From Pigmentiphaga kullae (GTDB taxonomy: Bacteria > Pseudomonadota > Gammaproteobacteria > Burkholderiales > Burkholderiaceae_B): a stretch of DNA of 64,000 nucleotides. How positions within the stretch are numbered: position 1 is the stretch's first letter; the number at the start of each line of letters is the position of its first letter. The position numbers and the translations under genes were made by a program. Shown here piece after piece: positions 34,409 through 43,489 of the stretch. The DNA lies in contig NZ_SGXC01000003.1 in the NCBI RefSeq assembly GCF_004216695.1, positions 992,001-1,056,000 of the forward strand, read 5' to 3'. The notes below the pieces were generated by a model. The model saw only the letters and a program-made list of their open reading frames with translations. It was not told the DNA's origin and did not search any database.

Positions 34409-35383
34409 TCAGCCCGCCTGCACCGGATTGCTGAGCTTGCCTATCCCCGCCACGGTGACGCTGACGGGGCCGCCGATCTTGTTCAGGTCGGCGTTCTGGA
34501 CCGCCCGGCCGGGTTTGCCGCCCGAGGCCAGCGCCGTGCCCATCGACACCACGTCGCCCGGCACCAGCGTCATGTAGCTGGAGACGAAGGCCAGGACCTC
34601 GGGCAGCTTGTGGAAGAGGTTCGCCGTGTTGTCGCTGGCGTACTGTTCTTCGCGGACGTGGCACGAGATGTCCAGCGCGTGCGGGTTGGGGATCTCGTCG
34701 CGGGTGACGATCCACGGGCCCAGCGGGGAGAACGTGTCCGAACCCTTGTAGCGGCCGCTGTACGAGACATGGCTTTCGACGTAGCGGATGCCTTCGCCTT
34801 CCAGCGCCGGGTGGATGGCGCGGTAGTGGAAGCTGTCTTCGTCGCGCATGGTGGGCGAGGTCAGGTCGTTGTGGATGGTGTAGCCGAAGACGTGGTCATA
34901 GGCGTCGGCCGCGTCGATGTCGCGCGCCAGCTTGCCGATCACGATCGCCAGTTCGGGCTCCGGGTGCACGCGGCCGTAGTGGGGCTTCAGGCGTATCGGT
35001 TCGCCGTGGCCGACCAGCGCCGACCAGGGTTTGGTGAAGACCGCCGGGTGCTTGGGGCCCTTGACGATGCGGTCGGTGTTGGCGCTGTTGTTCAGGGCCA
35101 GGCAGCACAGCTTCGAGGGACGCGGCACGGCGGGAAGGAAGCGGACCGTGTCCATGGGCAGGCGCGGCAGCCCGGCCTGGTCCAGCGCGGCATGCACCTG
35201 CCGGAGTTGTTCCCAGAAATCGGGGCCGGCTTCGATCAGCCGGTGCATGTCCAGGGGGCCCTGGAAGTCGGGGGCGAATTGGCGGCATGCGGTTTCGGCA
35301 TCGACCAGTTCGGAGTCGGAGATCACGAATCCGACGCGCGCGGTGTCGGGCCGGTCGAAGGTGGCGTAGCTGGCGAGTTTCAA
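34409..35383 (-). CDS. Fumarylacetoacetate-hydrolase-family protein
   Basis: The product is about 324 residues. The likely start is TTG 35383 (M-KLASYATFDRP), with GGAG six bases upstream; longer in-frame starts give an unlikely Pro/Gly-rich lead. The C-terminal FAH domain is clear: the metal-ligand HPEPELAIVIGKLARDI (about 175-191), YTIHNDLTSPTMRDED, and VPGDVVSMGTALASGGKPG. Members cleave acylpyruvates or hydrate 2-oxo-dienoates in aromatic catabolism. It lies downstream of the iclR gene (35512-36288), on the same strand, and a TTCCGTG-N-CACGGAA palindrome separates them, so it is probably controlled by that regulator. Confidence 0.9.
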   Translation of the reverse strand: MKLASYATFDRPDTARVGFVISDSELVDAETACRQFAPDFQGPLDMHRLIEAGPDFWEQLRQVHAALDQAGLPRLPMDTVRFLPAVPRPSKLCCLALNNSANTDRIVKGPKHPAVFTKPWSALVGHGEPIRLKPHYGRVHPEPELAIVIGKLARDIDAADAYDHVFGYTIHNDLTSPTMRDEDSFHYRAIHPALEGEGIRYVESHVSYSGRYKGSDTFSPLGPWIVTRDEIPNPHALDISCHVREEQYASDNTANLFHKLPEVLAFVSSYMTLVPGDVVSMGTALASGGKPGRAVQNADLNKIGGPVSVTVAGIGKLSNPVQAG

Positions 35384-35492
35384 GCGAGGCTCCAGTCCTG
35401 ACGAGAGTGGGAGCGGGGCGGCGCACGGGCCGCCTCGCGGCACGACAGCTTAAGTCCGCGCGGCGGCGGCCCGGTACCGTGCCGCCGCTTCT

Positions 35493-35507
35493 TTCCGTGA
35501 CACGGAA
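35493..35507. promoter_or_regulatory. Palindromic operator before the FAH-family gene (copy 1)
   Basis: TTCCGTG-A-CACGGAA is a perfect 15-base dyad with 7-base arms, lying 4 bases beyond the iclR stop and about 110 bases before the FAH-family start. The same arms occur at 36359-36373 on the other side of iclR, so this is very likely the regulator's binding site. Confidence 0.75.
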
Positions 35508-35511
35508 CGCG

Positions 35512-36288
35512 TCAGCCTTGTGCCAGCCGCGCGCCCACGGCGGCGCAGATTTCCTGGCGCGTCCGGTCCAGGTGGCCCACGCATTCGCGCAGGCGCTCCG
35601 GGGTCAACAGCGCGCCGAAGGTGGTCAGCGACAGCACGCCCAGTACGCGCTCGCCGTGGGCCAGCGGCACCGCCAGCGTGGTGCTGGAGCCGCGGCCCTG
35701 GCCCTTGCGCAGGCCATAGCCGCGCCGGCGGGTGATCGCCAGTTGATGCTGGATGTCCTGTTCCAGCGGTGGCCACAGGCCGGGGTCGGGCAGCGAGGCC
35801 TGCATCCATTGCAGCAGCCGGTCGCGCTCGGCCTGGCTGCAATAGGCCAGGTAGGCCTGCCCCATGCCGGAATGCACGAGATCGTGGACATGGCCGACGG
35901 TGGTGTGCTCGGAGCCGATGGGACTGTAGGGCATGGAGCTGTAGCGCACGACGATGTGGCCGCGGTCCAGGGTGCCCAGGGCCAGCGGCAGGCCCGTGGC
36001 GCGCGTGCGCTTGAGCACGATGGGCGCGCCGACTTCCACCACCAGTTCGGGTTCGGAAAAACCTTCGCTCAGGCACAGCACCTTTTCGGTCAGCGTGTAC
36101 GTGCCCTTGACCACGTCGGCGCGCACGTAGCCCTCGCTCTTGAGCGTGGCCAGCAGGCGATGGATGGTGGACTTGGGCAGTCCGGTGGCCTGGTGCAGGG
36201 ACTGGAGCGAACTCTGCGGCTGGTGGTTCAGCGCCCGCAGGATGTTCAGCGCCCGGACTACCGGCCCGATCGCGTTGGTTTCGGACAT
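35512..36288 (-). CDS. IclR-family regulator of FAH/Bug genes
   Basis: The product is 258 residues with GGAGG about ten bases before the ATG. An N-terminal winged helix (VVRALNILRALNHQPQSSLQSLHQATGLPKSTIHRLLATLKSEGYV, about 10-55) is followed by the effector-binding domain (VLKRTRATGLPLALGTLDRG; VHDLVHSGMGQAYLAYCSQAERDRLL; GRGSSTTLAVPLAHGERVLGVLSL). It is flanked on both sides by identical-arm palindromes (35493-35507 and 36359-36373). It probably regulates the FAH-family gene downstream and the divergent pair of Bug genes, and perhaps itself. The ligand is likely the compound bound by those Bug proteins, an inference. Confidence 0.92.
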   Translation of the reverse strand: MSETNAIGPVVRALNILRALNHQPQSSLQSLHQATGLPKSTIHRLLATLKSEGYVRADVVKGTYTLTEKVLCLSEGFSEPELVVEVGAPIVLKRTRATGLPLALGTLDRGHIVVRYSSMPYSPIGSEHTTVGHVHDLVHSGMGQAYLAYCSQAERDRLLQWMQASLPDPGLWPPLEQDIQHQLAITRRRGYGLRKGQGRGSSTTLAVPLAHGERVLGVLSLTTFGALLTPERLRECVGHLDRTRQEICAAVGARLAQG

Positions 36289-36358
36289 GCCTGCCGTTTC
36301 CTCCGTGTGCTGGCGCCCCGATCATAGCGCCGGGCCGGCGCTTCCTGGAATCGCCCCG

Positions 36359-36373
36359 TTCCGTGGCACGGAA
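36359..36373. promoter_or_regulatory. Palindromic operator between iclR and Bug genes (copy 2)
   Basis: TTCCGTG-G-CACGGAA is a perfect dyad with the same arms as the copy at 35493. A TATACT box at 36414-36419 could be the -10 of the Bug promoter, which would place this dyad near -60, an activator-like position. It is about 70 bases upstream of the divergent iclR start. Confidence 0.75.
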
Positions 36374-36473
36374 TGCACGCGCGCGGAGTGGCGCCGGCGG
36401 CCGGGGGCGCTCCTATACTGCGCCCCGGCGACCCCCCCAGAGGGGCGCGACCATGAAGAATGAAGGAGACCCG

Positions 36474-37463
36474 ATGGGGACTTGCACCTTATCCCGACGC
36501 GCCATGCTGGCGCTTGCCGCCGGCTCGATGCTGCGCCCGGTTGCCGCCGCCACCGGCGCGGCCTCCGGTTATCCGGGCCGTCCGGTGCGGCTGATTTCGT
36601 CGTTCGCGGCGGGCGGCACCACCGACATCCTCGCGCGCCTGGTGGGCAAGCAGCTCTTTCCGTCCACGGGCCAGCCCGTCGTGGTCGAGAATCTTCCCGG
36701 GGCGGGCGGAACGATAGGCGCGGCGGCCGTCGCGCGCGCGCCCGCCGACGGCTACACGCTGGAGATGGGCGGCGTGTCCACGCACGCGATGGCCGGCGCG
36801 CTGTACAAGCAACTGCCGTTCGACCCGGTGGCCTCCTTCGAGCCGGTGTGCATGCTGGTCTATGCGACCACCGCGATTGCCGTGCCCGCCTCGTCGCCGT
36901 TCCGCAGCCTGTCGGACCTGATCGCGCATGCGCGGGCGAATCCCGGCAAGATCACCTACGGTTCGGGCGGCATAGGCAGCATCAACCACCTGGCCCTGGC
37001 CTCGCTGGCGAGCACGGTCGGCATCGACCTGCTGCACGTGCCGTACAAGGGCGGCGGCCCGGCGGTGACCTCGCTGCTGCAGGGCGAGACCCAATTGTTC
37101 GCGGGCGGCAGCTCGCTGCTGCTGCCGCACGTGCGCGCCGGCAAGCTGCGGATACTGGCGGTGACCGAGGACAAGCGCGCCCGCGTGCTGCCCGATGTCC
37201 CCACGGTGGGCGAGACGGTACGCGGATTCCGCGTGGTCAACTGGTACGGCGTGCTCGCGCCACGGGGCCTCGCGCCCGAGATCCGCGAGACGCTGTGGCG
37301 CGAACTCGACCGCGTGATGCGCCTGCCCGACGTCGAACGCCAGCTCGATTCGATGGGCCTGGAGTATCCGGGCATGTCGTCGGCCGCGTTCAAGACCGCC
37401 CTGGCCGAGGACAAGGACCGCTGGGGCCGCACCATCCGGGAACTGGGCATCCTGCCCGAATAG
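36474..37463 (+). CDS. Bug/TctC-family substrate-binding protein
   Basis: About 329 residues from ATG 36474, which has AAGGAG six bases upstream; ATG 36453 is an alternative. The signal region reads LSRRAMLALAAGSMLRPVAA, with a twin arginine that could direct Tat export. The Bug signature follows: YPGRPVRLISSFAAGGTTDILARLVG, VVVENLPGAGGTIGAAAVARAPADGYT, and LHVPYKGGGPAVTSLLQGE. It is the first of two tandem Bug genes (gap 9 bases) and diverges from the IclR regulator. Tandem, non-identical Bug proteins suggest two related ligands or gene duplication. Confidence 0.92.
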   Translation: MGTCTLSRRAMLALAAGSMLRPVAAATGAASGYPGRPVRLISSFAAGGTTDILARLVGKQLFPSTGQPVVVENLPGAGGTIGAAAVARAPADGYTLEMGGVSTHAMAGALYKQLPFDPVASFEPVCMLVYATTAIAVPASSPFRSLSDLIAHARANPGKITYGSGGIGSINHLALASLASTVGIDLLHVPYKGGGPAVTSLLQGETQLFAGGSSLLLPHVRAGKLRILAVTEDKRARVLPDVPTVGETVRGFRVVNWYGVLAPRGLAPEIRETLWRELDRVMRLPDVERQLDSMGLEYPGMSSAAFKTALAEDKDRWGRTIRELGILPE

Positions 37464-37472
37464 GAGATCGAT

Positions 37473-38444
37473 ATGCGGACCATCCTGTTTGCCGTCCTGG
37501 GGACGGCCATGTTGTCCACGTCGCCCGCGCTGCGGGCGCAGGAAGCGGCGTATCCGGCGCGGCCGATCCGGCTCATCGTGGCCTTCGGGCCGGGCAGCGT
37601 GAACGACGCGATGGCCAGGGAACTGGCCAAGACGCTGTACGGCGAACTGGGCCAGCCGGTAATCGTCGAGAACAAGCCCGGCGCGGGCGGCGTGGTCGGC
37701 ACCGACTATGTCGCCAAGGCCGCGCCCGACGGCTATACCCTGGGCTTCGGCACCAGCTCGCAACTCGTCATGAACGTCGGGCTGCAGAAGTCGCTGCCGT
37801 TCGACGTGGAGCGCGACCTGACGCCCATCGGCCTGGTCTCGCGCACGCCGCTGGCGTTGGCGGTGCCGGCGGGCGGGCCGGGTTCGCTGGCCGACCTGGT
37901 CAAGGCGGCCAAGGGACGTTCGCAGTCGATGACGTATTCGTCCAGCGGCGTGGGGTCGATCAATCACATCGCCGGTGCCGCGTTCGCTCGCGCCGCGGGC
38001 ATCGATCTGATGCACGTGCCGTACAAGGGCGCGGCCGTGGCCGCCGCCGACCTGGCCGCGGGCCGGGTCGACATGATGCTGGTGACGCTGCCCAGCATGG
38101 CGGGCCTGGTGGAGCAGGGGAAGGTCAAGGTGCTGGCCAACGGCATCGACCGGCGCGGCGCCTCGACGCCCAAGGTCCCGACGTTCGCCCAGGCCGGCCT
38201 GCCGGCCTTCAAGGGCTACACGTGGAACAACGTGTTCGCCCCCGCGGGCACGCCCGCCGCCGTTGTCGCCAGGCTCAACGCCGCGCTGAACCGGGTCCTG
38301 GCCGACCCGCAGGTGGTCCAGTTCGCCCAGCGCCAGACGGCCGAGATCATGGCGCCTTCCACGCCGGCCCAGGCCCTGGCGTTCGAGAAGAACGAGCGCG
38401 CGACCTGGGTGCCGTTCATCCGCAGCCTGGGGATCGAGCCCTGA
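37473..38444 (+). CDS. Bug/TctC-family substrate-binding protein
   Basis: The product is 323 residues with GGAG seven bases before the ATG. The signal peptide ends ALRAQEAA. The Bug signature follows: YPARPIRLIVAFGPGSVNDAMARELAK, VIVENKPGAGGVVGTDYVAKAAPDGYT, and MHVPYKGAAVAAADLAAGR. Compared with the neighbour, the first loop reads GPGSVNDA rather than AGGTTDI, so ligand contacts probably differ. It is co-transcribed with the upstream Bug gene and ends 4 bases before the convergent hydrolase gene. Confidence 0.92.
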   Translation: MRTILFAVLGTAMLSTSPALRAQEAAYPARPIRLIVAFGPGSVNDAMARELAKTLYGELGQPVIVENKPGAGGVVGTDYVAKAAPDGYTLGFGTSSQLVMNVGLQKSLPFDVERDLTPIGLVSRTPLALAVPAGGPGSLADLVKAAKGRSQSMTYSSSGVGSINHIAGAAFARAAGIDLMHVPYKGAAVAAADLAAGRVDMMLVTLPSMAGLVEQGKVKVLANGIDRRGASTPKVPTFAQAGLPAFKGYTWNNVFAPAGTPAAVVARLNAALNRVLADPQVVQFAQRQTAEIMAPSTPAQALAFEKNERATWVPFIRSLGIEP

Positions 38445-38448
38445 GCGG

Positions 38449-39783
38449 CTAGCGCGGCGGGACCCGGGTGGACAGCGGCGGCGGCTGGTAGCCGGCCTGG
38501 ATGCGGCAGGTTTCCTTGCCGCCGTGGCCGTAGTCCCGTTCATAGCCTTTGCAGAGCCGCGCCACTTTTTCGGGCGTCGGCTTTTCACCCTTGTCCACCC
38601 AATCCATCAGCGCGGTGAACAGGGCAGGGTACTGGGGCTCGCTCAGGTAGCTGTGCTCGGCTTCGTCCGAGAACGTCTGCACCAGTTTGTCGCCGCTGCC
38701 CGCCCGGTCGACCAGTTCGCGGTAGGCCGATTCGAGTTCGACGAAGGCCGTCGGATCATGGATGGCGTGCAGGGTCAGCACCGGCATGGCCAGCCTGCCG
38801 CCGGGCGTGCTGTCCACCATCAGCCGTCCCACGGCCAGCGGATCCGCGCGATAGCGGGCCACGCCGGCGTTCAGCGCGGCATCGTCCGGCGAACCGCCGT
38901 AGACCACCTTCTCGTTGCCGAAGGGATTGCGGCCGTCCAGCCTTTCCTGCGTGAGGTCCTGGAACAGCCAGGTGGCCCAGTTCATGTTGGACACGAAGGT
39001 GCGCTCGGGAATCTTCACGACCGACAGGATGGTCTTGAGTCTGGCCGCCTGCTCGGGGCTGCGCTGCGCGGCCGGCATGCCCACGCCCGTGCACGTCTTG
39101 ATGCGCGCGGCCAGCTCCGCCCGGGTCAGCGTGGAATCCTTGGGCAGGCCCATCCACAGCGGATACTGCGGTTCGTCGGGGCGGGGATGGTTGCGGCAGA
39201 CGTACTGGTAGACCACGCGCAGGTCCATGCGGAAATCGTAGGCGGTGTTGCCGCCGCCCAATACGCCGCTGGTCAGCAGCACGGCGTCATAGGGGCCGGG
39301 CCGGCCCTCGACGGTGCCATACAGCTCGGCCGCCTTGGAGGCCACGCCGCCGCCGTAGCTCTGGCCATGCAGCAGGGTGCGGCGGGGCTGGCCGAACTGC
39401 CGGATGAACAGGCGGCGCAGGCGCTCGGTGTCCTCGGCGGCCATGGTGACGCCATAGCCGCCCCGGCGGTAGGACGAGCCGGCCCAGGCATAGCCCGCCT
39501 TCACGGTCACCGCCCAGCGGGTCAGGTCTTCCTGGCTGCGTTTCAGGGTGGACGGGCCCAGGTCGGGGCCGCCGTGGGCGTGCATGACCAGCACCCGGTT
39601 CCAGTCGCGGGGAATCGCGATCCAGTAGTAGGCGCCTTCGCTGTCCTGTCCGTTATAGCAACGCGCGTCGGTCGGGACGTCCCTGGGGCAGGGGGCGGGC
39701 CGCGCGCGGTCGCTGGCGGCGTGGGCGGTGGCGGCGCCGAAGGTCAGCGCGGCCAGCAGCGAGAGTCGGGTCAGGGTTTTCAA
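38449..39783 (-). CDS. Secreted alpha/beta-hydrolase
   Basis: About 444 residues. The start is inferred as TTG 39783 (M-KTLTRLSLLAALTFGAATAHAA), which overlaps the stop of the upstream tannase-family gene as TTGA, with GGAG seven bases before it. The signal peptide directs it to the periplasm or outside. The serine nucleophile is in TLLHGQSYGGGVASKAAELYG (about 145-165), and the acid and histidine candidates are HDPTAFVELE and DEAEHSYLSEPQY. Several cysteines suggest disulfides. The fold is prolyl-oligopeptidase-like, but the substrate is unknown. Coupled translation with the tannase-family gene suggests the two act on the same esters. Confidence 0.82.
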   Translation of the reverse strand: MKTLTRLSLLAALTFGAATAHAASDRARPAPCPRDVPTDARCYNGQDSEGAYYWIAIPRDWNRVLVMHAHGGPDLGPSTLKRSQEDLTRWAVTVKAGYAWAGSSYRRGGYGVTMAAEDTERLRRLFIRQFGQPRRTLLHGQSYGGGVASKAAELYGTVEGRPGPYDAVLLTSGVLGGGNTAYDFRMDLRVVYQYVCRNHPRPDEPQYPLWMGLPKDSTLTRAELAARIKTCTGVGMPAAQRSPEQAARLKTILSVVKIPERTFVSNMNWATWLFQDLTQERLDGRNPFGNEKVVYGGSPDDAALNAGVARYRADPLAVGRLMVDSTPGGRLAMPVLTLHAIHDPTAFVELESAYRELVDRAGSGDKLVQTFSDEAEHSYLSEPQYPALFTALMDWVDKGEKPTPEKVARLCKGYERDYGHGGKETCRIQAGYQPPPLSTRVPPR

Positions 39784-42458
39784 TGGCGGACTCCGGTGGC
39801 GAAGATGGCGGTCGATCCCGTGCCCGAGGCGTAGCCCAGGATACCGTTGGTGAAGAGGAAGTGGTCGTTGCCCGAGGCGCCCGCCTGGGCGACGCCCGGC
39901 ACCGGGGTGTCGTAGGCCACGGCCAGCGTGCCGCCGTCCAGGTCCAGCGTGGCGCCGGACAGGGTGGCCTCGAGGTTGCGCGCGCCGGTGCCGGCGACGG
40001 TGTAGACCCCGTCGGCGGCGCCGGAGGCCAGCGACTGCTGGGGAGCGTAAAGGCGCAGGCCGTAGCTGGTGGCCGACTCGCGCACCAGTTGTAGCGGGAC
40101 GGCATTGCCGTTGACCAGTCCGATCACCATGGAGCCCGCGGGCGTGCCGCCGGTGGTGCCGGCCGGGTCGCCGGGCGGGGTCGCCAGCAGGTCGAAAGCC
40201 CCGCGTCCGACGTTGTAGGCGATGTATCCCTTGGCAGTGGACGTGCACGCGGCGTCGTAGGTCATGAAACCGCCGGTGACCGGATCCCGGCACAACTGGA
40301 AGGTGCCGGCGTTGCGCAGCCGGCCGGCGGCCTTGTAGGCCGATGGCGCGCCGCCCGCGCCATGGTGGACGCCGACCAGGTCGTAGATGGCGGCGACCGG
40401 GTTGAAGACCGTGGGCGAACCCGTGTTCTCGAACGTGGTGGCGAAGGCCAGCAGCGGTTCGAAGCCGCTGCCCGAGGCAGGCAGCACGCCGCCCTGCAGG
40501 GCGCCGCCCGCGCCGAACACGTAGACCGCGCCGCCCTCGTCGCTGGCATAGGCGCAGGTCGACTGCGCGCGCAGGCTGCCCTCGCGCACGGTGCCGGCCG
40601 CGCGCTGCAGGCTGGCGTCTATCGTGACGGTGTAGCGCAGCGAGGCGGGATCCACGGTCACCGTCAGCTCCTCGCCCAGCGTGTTGCCGCCCTTGTAGCG
40701 GGTGGCGGCTGCGGGAAGGTAGGGGCAGGCCAGCGGGTCGCCCGTCTCCTGCACGCAGCTGTAGTTGACCGCGGCATCCTGGCTGCCGCTGCCCCGGTAC
40801 TTGGGCCAGGCGGGGTACTGGCACAGGGGGCGCGTGCGGCCATAGGTCCCGGCCACCGCGTCGACCGCCACCGGCGTGCCCGGGGGCAGGCCTTGCTCGA
40901 CCCAGCCTTCCAGCGCGGCCAGCGAATCCCAGTTGGGGATGAACACGCCGGTGCCGTGGCCCATGCCGGGCACGGTGTAGAAGCGCACGCCCTTGTCCAC
41001 GGCCTCCTGCCCCACGGTGGCGACCACGCGTTGATAGTAGTCGATGGTGGAGTTGGGGCTGATGACCTCGTCGGCCAGGCCGTGCAGCATGATGAGCTTG
41101 CCGCCGCGGGACAGGAAGGGGCGCAGGTCGGGATCGGTGGCGTCGGTGATCGCGGAAACGGCCTGCACGCGCGCGGTGTACGAACCGGGGTTCTGCGGAT
41201 CGAAGCCCAGTGTGTCGAAGGTGGCCGAGCGGGTGACGAAATACTTGACCCACTGGTCGCCCGTCACGTACATGTTGGCATCGGCCGAGGTCGCCGGGTT
41301 GCCGGGCGCGCGGCGCGTGCCCAGGTCCCGCGTGGTGTAGGGGCCGGCTACCAGCGCGCCCTCCAGGATGTTGTAGCCGCCCGCGCGGTCGACGCCATTG
41401 GCGAGCCGGTAGGCGGAGAATTCCAGCGGCGCTTCGAGCGTGCGGATCGTGGCCAGTTGCGCCGTGGAAAGGCAGTGGTCGCCTTCGTCGGTGCCCGAGG
41501 GGCAGCGCATGGCCGCCAGGTTGGCGTCGTTCAGCAGCCGGCAGCTTTCCACGCTGCTGACGATGCCGTCGACCGCGCCGTCCAGCTTGTCGCAGGCCTG
41601 CTTGACGGTGTTCTGCACCATCAGCGTCTTGGCCACGTTGAGCCAGCCGGCTCCGCCGTTGGCGTACAGCGCGCGGCCGAGCGCGACGTTGGACAGGCGC
41701 GTGCCGGAGTAATTGAGCGCGGGCTCGTTGGCGATGACGCCGTCATAGTCCGTCGGCCAGCGCTGGATGTGCGCCAGCGCGTCGCGGCCGCCGGTGGAGG
41801 TGCCCAGGAAATAGGCGTGCCTGGGCGCCATGTCGTAGTAGGCCCGCACCAGTTGCGCGGCGACGTCGCGCGTCTTCTTCAGCGACTGGCCGCCGTAGTT
41901 GGACAGCGCTTCGTCGTCGGCGGCGAATTTGCCGTCGGTGATGCTGCCGCTCTGGTGGCCGGAGTCGTCGCCGTAGGTGGCGTAGCCCAGGGCCAGCGGG
42001 GCGGGTTTGTCGGCGGGGCCGAAGCGTATCGTCTCGGTGCCGTCGATGAGCCGGCCGTTGAAGCCGCCGCCGCCGAAGTGGATGGTCTTGCCGTTCCAGC
42101 GCAGCGGCAGGTTCAGCGCGAAATTGATGTCGGGCGACCCGGCGTTCACCGGCTTGATGACGCCGCGGATGCGGCAGTAGGCTCCCAGGTTGTTGCCTTC
42201 GGCATCGGCGGCGACGTCCACCGCCTCGGACACCGTCGCGCCGCCCGACGGCAGCGTCAGCTGGGCGGGAGAGAAACCGCGCGCCGCGAGCGAGGCGCAG
42301 GCCAGCGCGGGCGCATAGGGCGGGCCCGATGCGCCCGGGGGCTCTCCGGGCGGGTTGCCGGAGGACGAGTCGCCGTCGCCGCCGCCGCAGCCGGCAAGGG
42401 CCGCGAGGGCAAGAAGCAGGGGCAATGGCCGGGCGGGAAAGGGGCGGGGTGCGGTCAT
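39780..42458 (-). CDS. Tannase/feruloyl-esterase-family lipoprotein with extra C-terminal domain
   Basis: The product is 892 residues from ATG 42458, with GGAG eight bases upstream. The signal ends in the lipobox LAGC followed by a Gly/Ser/Pro-rich linker. Residues about 45-545 match the tannase family: nucleophile YFLGTSTGGRDAL, calcium-loop-like CDKLDGAVDGIVSSVESC, acid/His pair HGLADEVISPNSTI and GMGHGTG. After the usual family end (WPKYRGSG) a further roughly 330 residues of beta-rich sequence follow, which I do not recognise. The 551-residue relative at 23014 lacks that part. It is co-translated with the downstream hydrolase (TTGA overlap) and diverges from a LysR gene, its likely regulator. 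Confidence 0.87.
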   Translation of the reverse strand: MTAPRPFPARPLPLLLALAALAGCGGGDGDSSSGNPPGEPPGASGPPYAPALACASLAARGFSPAQLTLPSGGATVSEAVDVAADAEGNNLGAYCRIRGVIKPVNAGSPDINFALNLPLRWNGKTIHFGGGGFNGRLIDGTETIRFGPADKPAPLALGYATYGDDSGHQSGSITDGKFAADDEALSNYGGQSLKKTRDVAAQLVRAYYDMAPRHAYFLGTSTGGRDALAHIQRWPTDYDGVIANEPALNYSGTRLSNVALGRALYANGGAGWLNVAKTLMVQNTVKQACDKLDGAVDGIVSSVESCRLLNDANLAAMRCPSGTDEGDHCLSTAQLATIRTLEAPLEFSAYRLANGVDRAGGYNILEGALVAGPYTTRDLGTRRAPGNPATSADANMYVTGDQWVKYFVTRSATFDTLGFDPQNPGSYTARVQAVSAITDATDPDLRPFLSRGGKLIMLHGLADEVISPNSTIDYYQRVVATVGQEAVDKGVRFYTVPGMGHGTGVFIPNWDSLAALEGWVEQGLPPGTPVAVDAVAGTYGRTRPLCQYPAWPKYRGSGSQDAAVNYSCVQETGDPLACPYLPAAATRYKGGNTLGEELTVTVDPASLRYTVTIDASLQRAAGTVREGSLRAQSTCAYASDEGGAVYVFGAGGALQGGVLPASGSGFEPLLAFATTFENTGSPTVFNPVAAIYDLVGVHHGAGGAPSAYKAAGRLRNAGTFQLCRDPVTGGFMTYDAACTSTAKGYIAYNVGRGAFDLLATPPGDPAGTTGGTPAGSMVIGLVNGNAVPLQLVRESATSYGLRLYAPQQSLASGAADGVYTVAGTGARNLEATLSGATLDLDGGTLAVAYDTPVPGVAQAGASGNDHFLFTNGILGYASGTGSTAIFATGVRH

Positions 42459-42574
42459 CGTATCGTCTCCATGGCCGGCCCTCTCGAGGCGGGGCGCGTG
42501 CACGGCGGGATGATGCGAGCGTGCCGCTCGGTACGTCAAATACAATAAAAGCGGAGACTCGATATATAAAAAAT

Positions 42575-43489
42575 ATGGACTTGCGCCATCTGCGTTACTT
42601 CGTCACGATTGCCGAGACCGGCCACATGACGCGCGCCGCCGAGCGGCTCGGCATCCAGCAGCCCCCGCTCAGCCAGCAGATCAAGGCGCTCGAGCGGGAG
42701 CTGGGGGTGGAATTGTTGCGCCGTCATCCGCGTGGCGTGGCGCTGACCGATGCCGGCCGGCATTTCCTGCGCGAGGCCGAGAACCTGCTGGAAGGCTACG
42801 CGCAGATGCGTCAGCGCATGGCGCGGGTGGCCAACGGCCAGGAGGGCCTGCTGGCGGTGGGCTTCACCAGTTCGGCCGCGGCCCACGCGTTCACGCCAGA
42901 GGCCCTGCGCGTGTACCGCCGGGACTATCCGGGCGTGGAACTGGACATCCACGAGGACAATGCCGCGGGACTGACCCGGGCCATCGCCGCCGGCCGCCTG
43001 CATTGCGGCCTGCTGCGCGTGCCGGTGTCGTGGCCCGACGGGCTGGTGTTCGAAACCTTGCTGACCGAGCCCGCGGTGGCCGCCGTGCCGTGCGACCATC
43101 CGCTCGCGCGGGACCGCCAGACAAGCCGCCCTCGGGCGATTTCGCTGGCCGAGCTGTGCCAGGAGAAGATCATCCTGGTGCGCCAGCCGGGCGCGCCGGG
43201 CCTGTACGCCAACCTGCTCGCGCTGTGCGAGAGCCAGGGGCTGCGGCCGCGCATCGCCGCCGAGGTCGACCGCATGATGACCAATCTGAATCTGGTGGCC
43301 GCGGGGGCGGGGGTGTCGGTCGTGCCCAAGTCCATCAGCGGCGCGCACGCGCATGCCGTGACCTATTTGCCGCTGGCGCGGGCCGAAAGGCTGGATGCGC
43401 CGCTGACGCTGGTGTCCCGCCACGGCGAGGACAACCTGCCGGCCCGGCACTTCGCCGCCCTGGCACGGCGGCTGGCGGCGGCGCGATGA
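42575..43489 (+). CDS. LysR-family regulator
   Basis: The product is 304 residues with a textbook LysR helix-turn-helix (MDLRHLRYFVTIAETGHMTRAAERLGIQQPPLSQQIKALERELGVELLRR, with PLSQQI in the recognition helix). The effector domain starts near 90. The leader is very AT-rich (ATATATAAAAAAT before the ATG) and has no clear Shine-Dalgarno. The gene diverges from the tannase-family gene (116 bases between starts), and its stop overlaps the Bug gene start as ATGA. It is thus likely to control both the hydrolases and the Bug protein, with an aromatic acid as inducer; this is inferred. Confidence 0.9.
   Translation: MDLRHLRYFVTIAETGHMTRAAERLGIQQPPLSQQIKALERELGVELLRRHPRGVALTDAGRHFLREAENLLEGYAQMRQRMARVANGQEGLLAVGFTSSAAAHAFTPEALRVYRRDYPGVELDIHEDNAAGLTRAIAAGRLHCGLLRVPVSWPDGLVFETLLTEPAVAAVPCDHPLARDRQTSRPRAISLAELCQEKIILVRQPGAPGLYANLLALCESQGLRPRIAAEVDRMMTNLNLVAAGAGVSVVPKSISGAHAHAVTYLPLARAERLDAPLTLVSRHGEDNLPARHFAALARRLAAAR

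Noticed and set aside
36489-38588. 699-codon antisense frame across the two Bug genes
   Set aside because: Both Bug genes have signal peptides, ribosome-binding sites and family signatures; the antisense product has no recognisable features.
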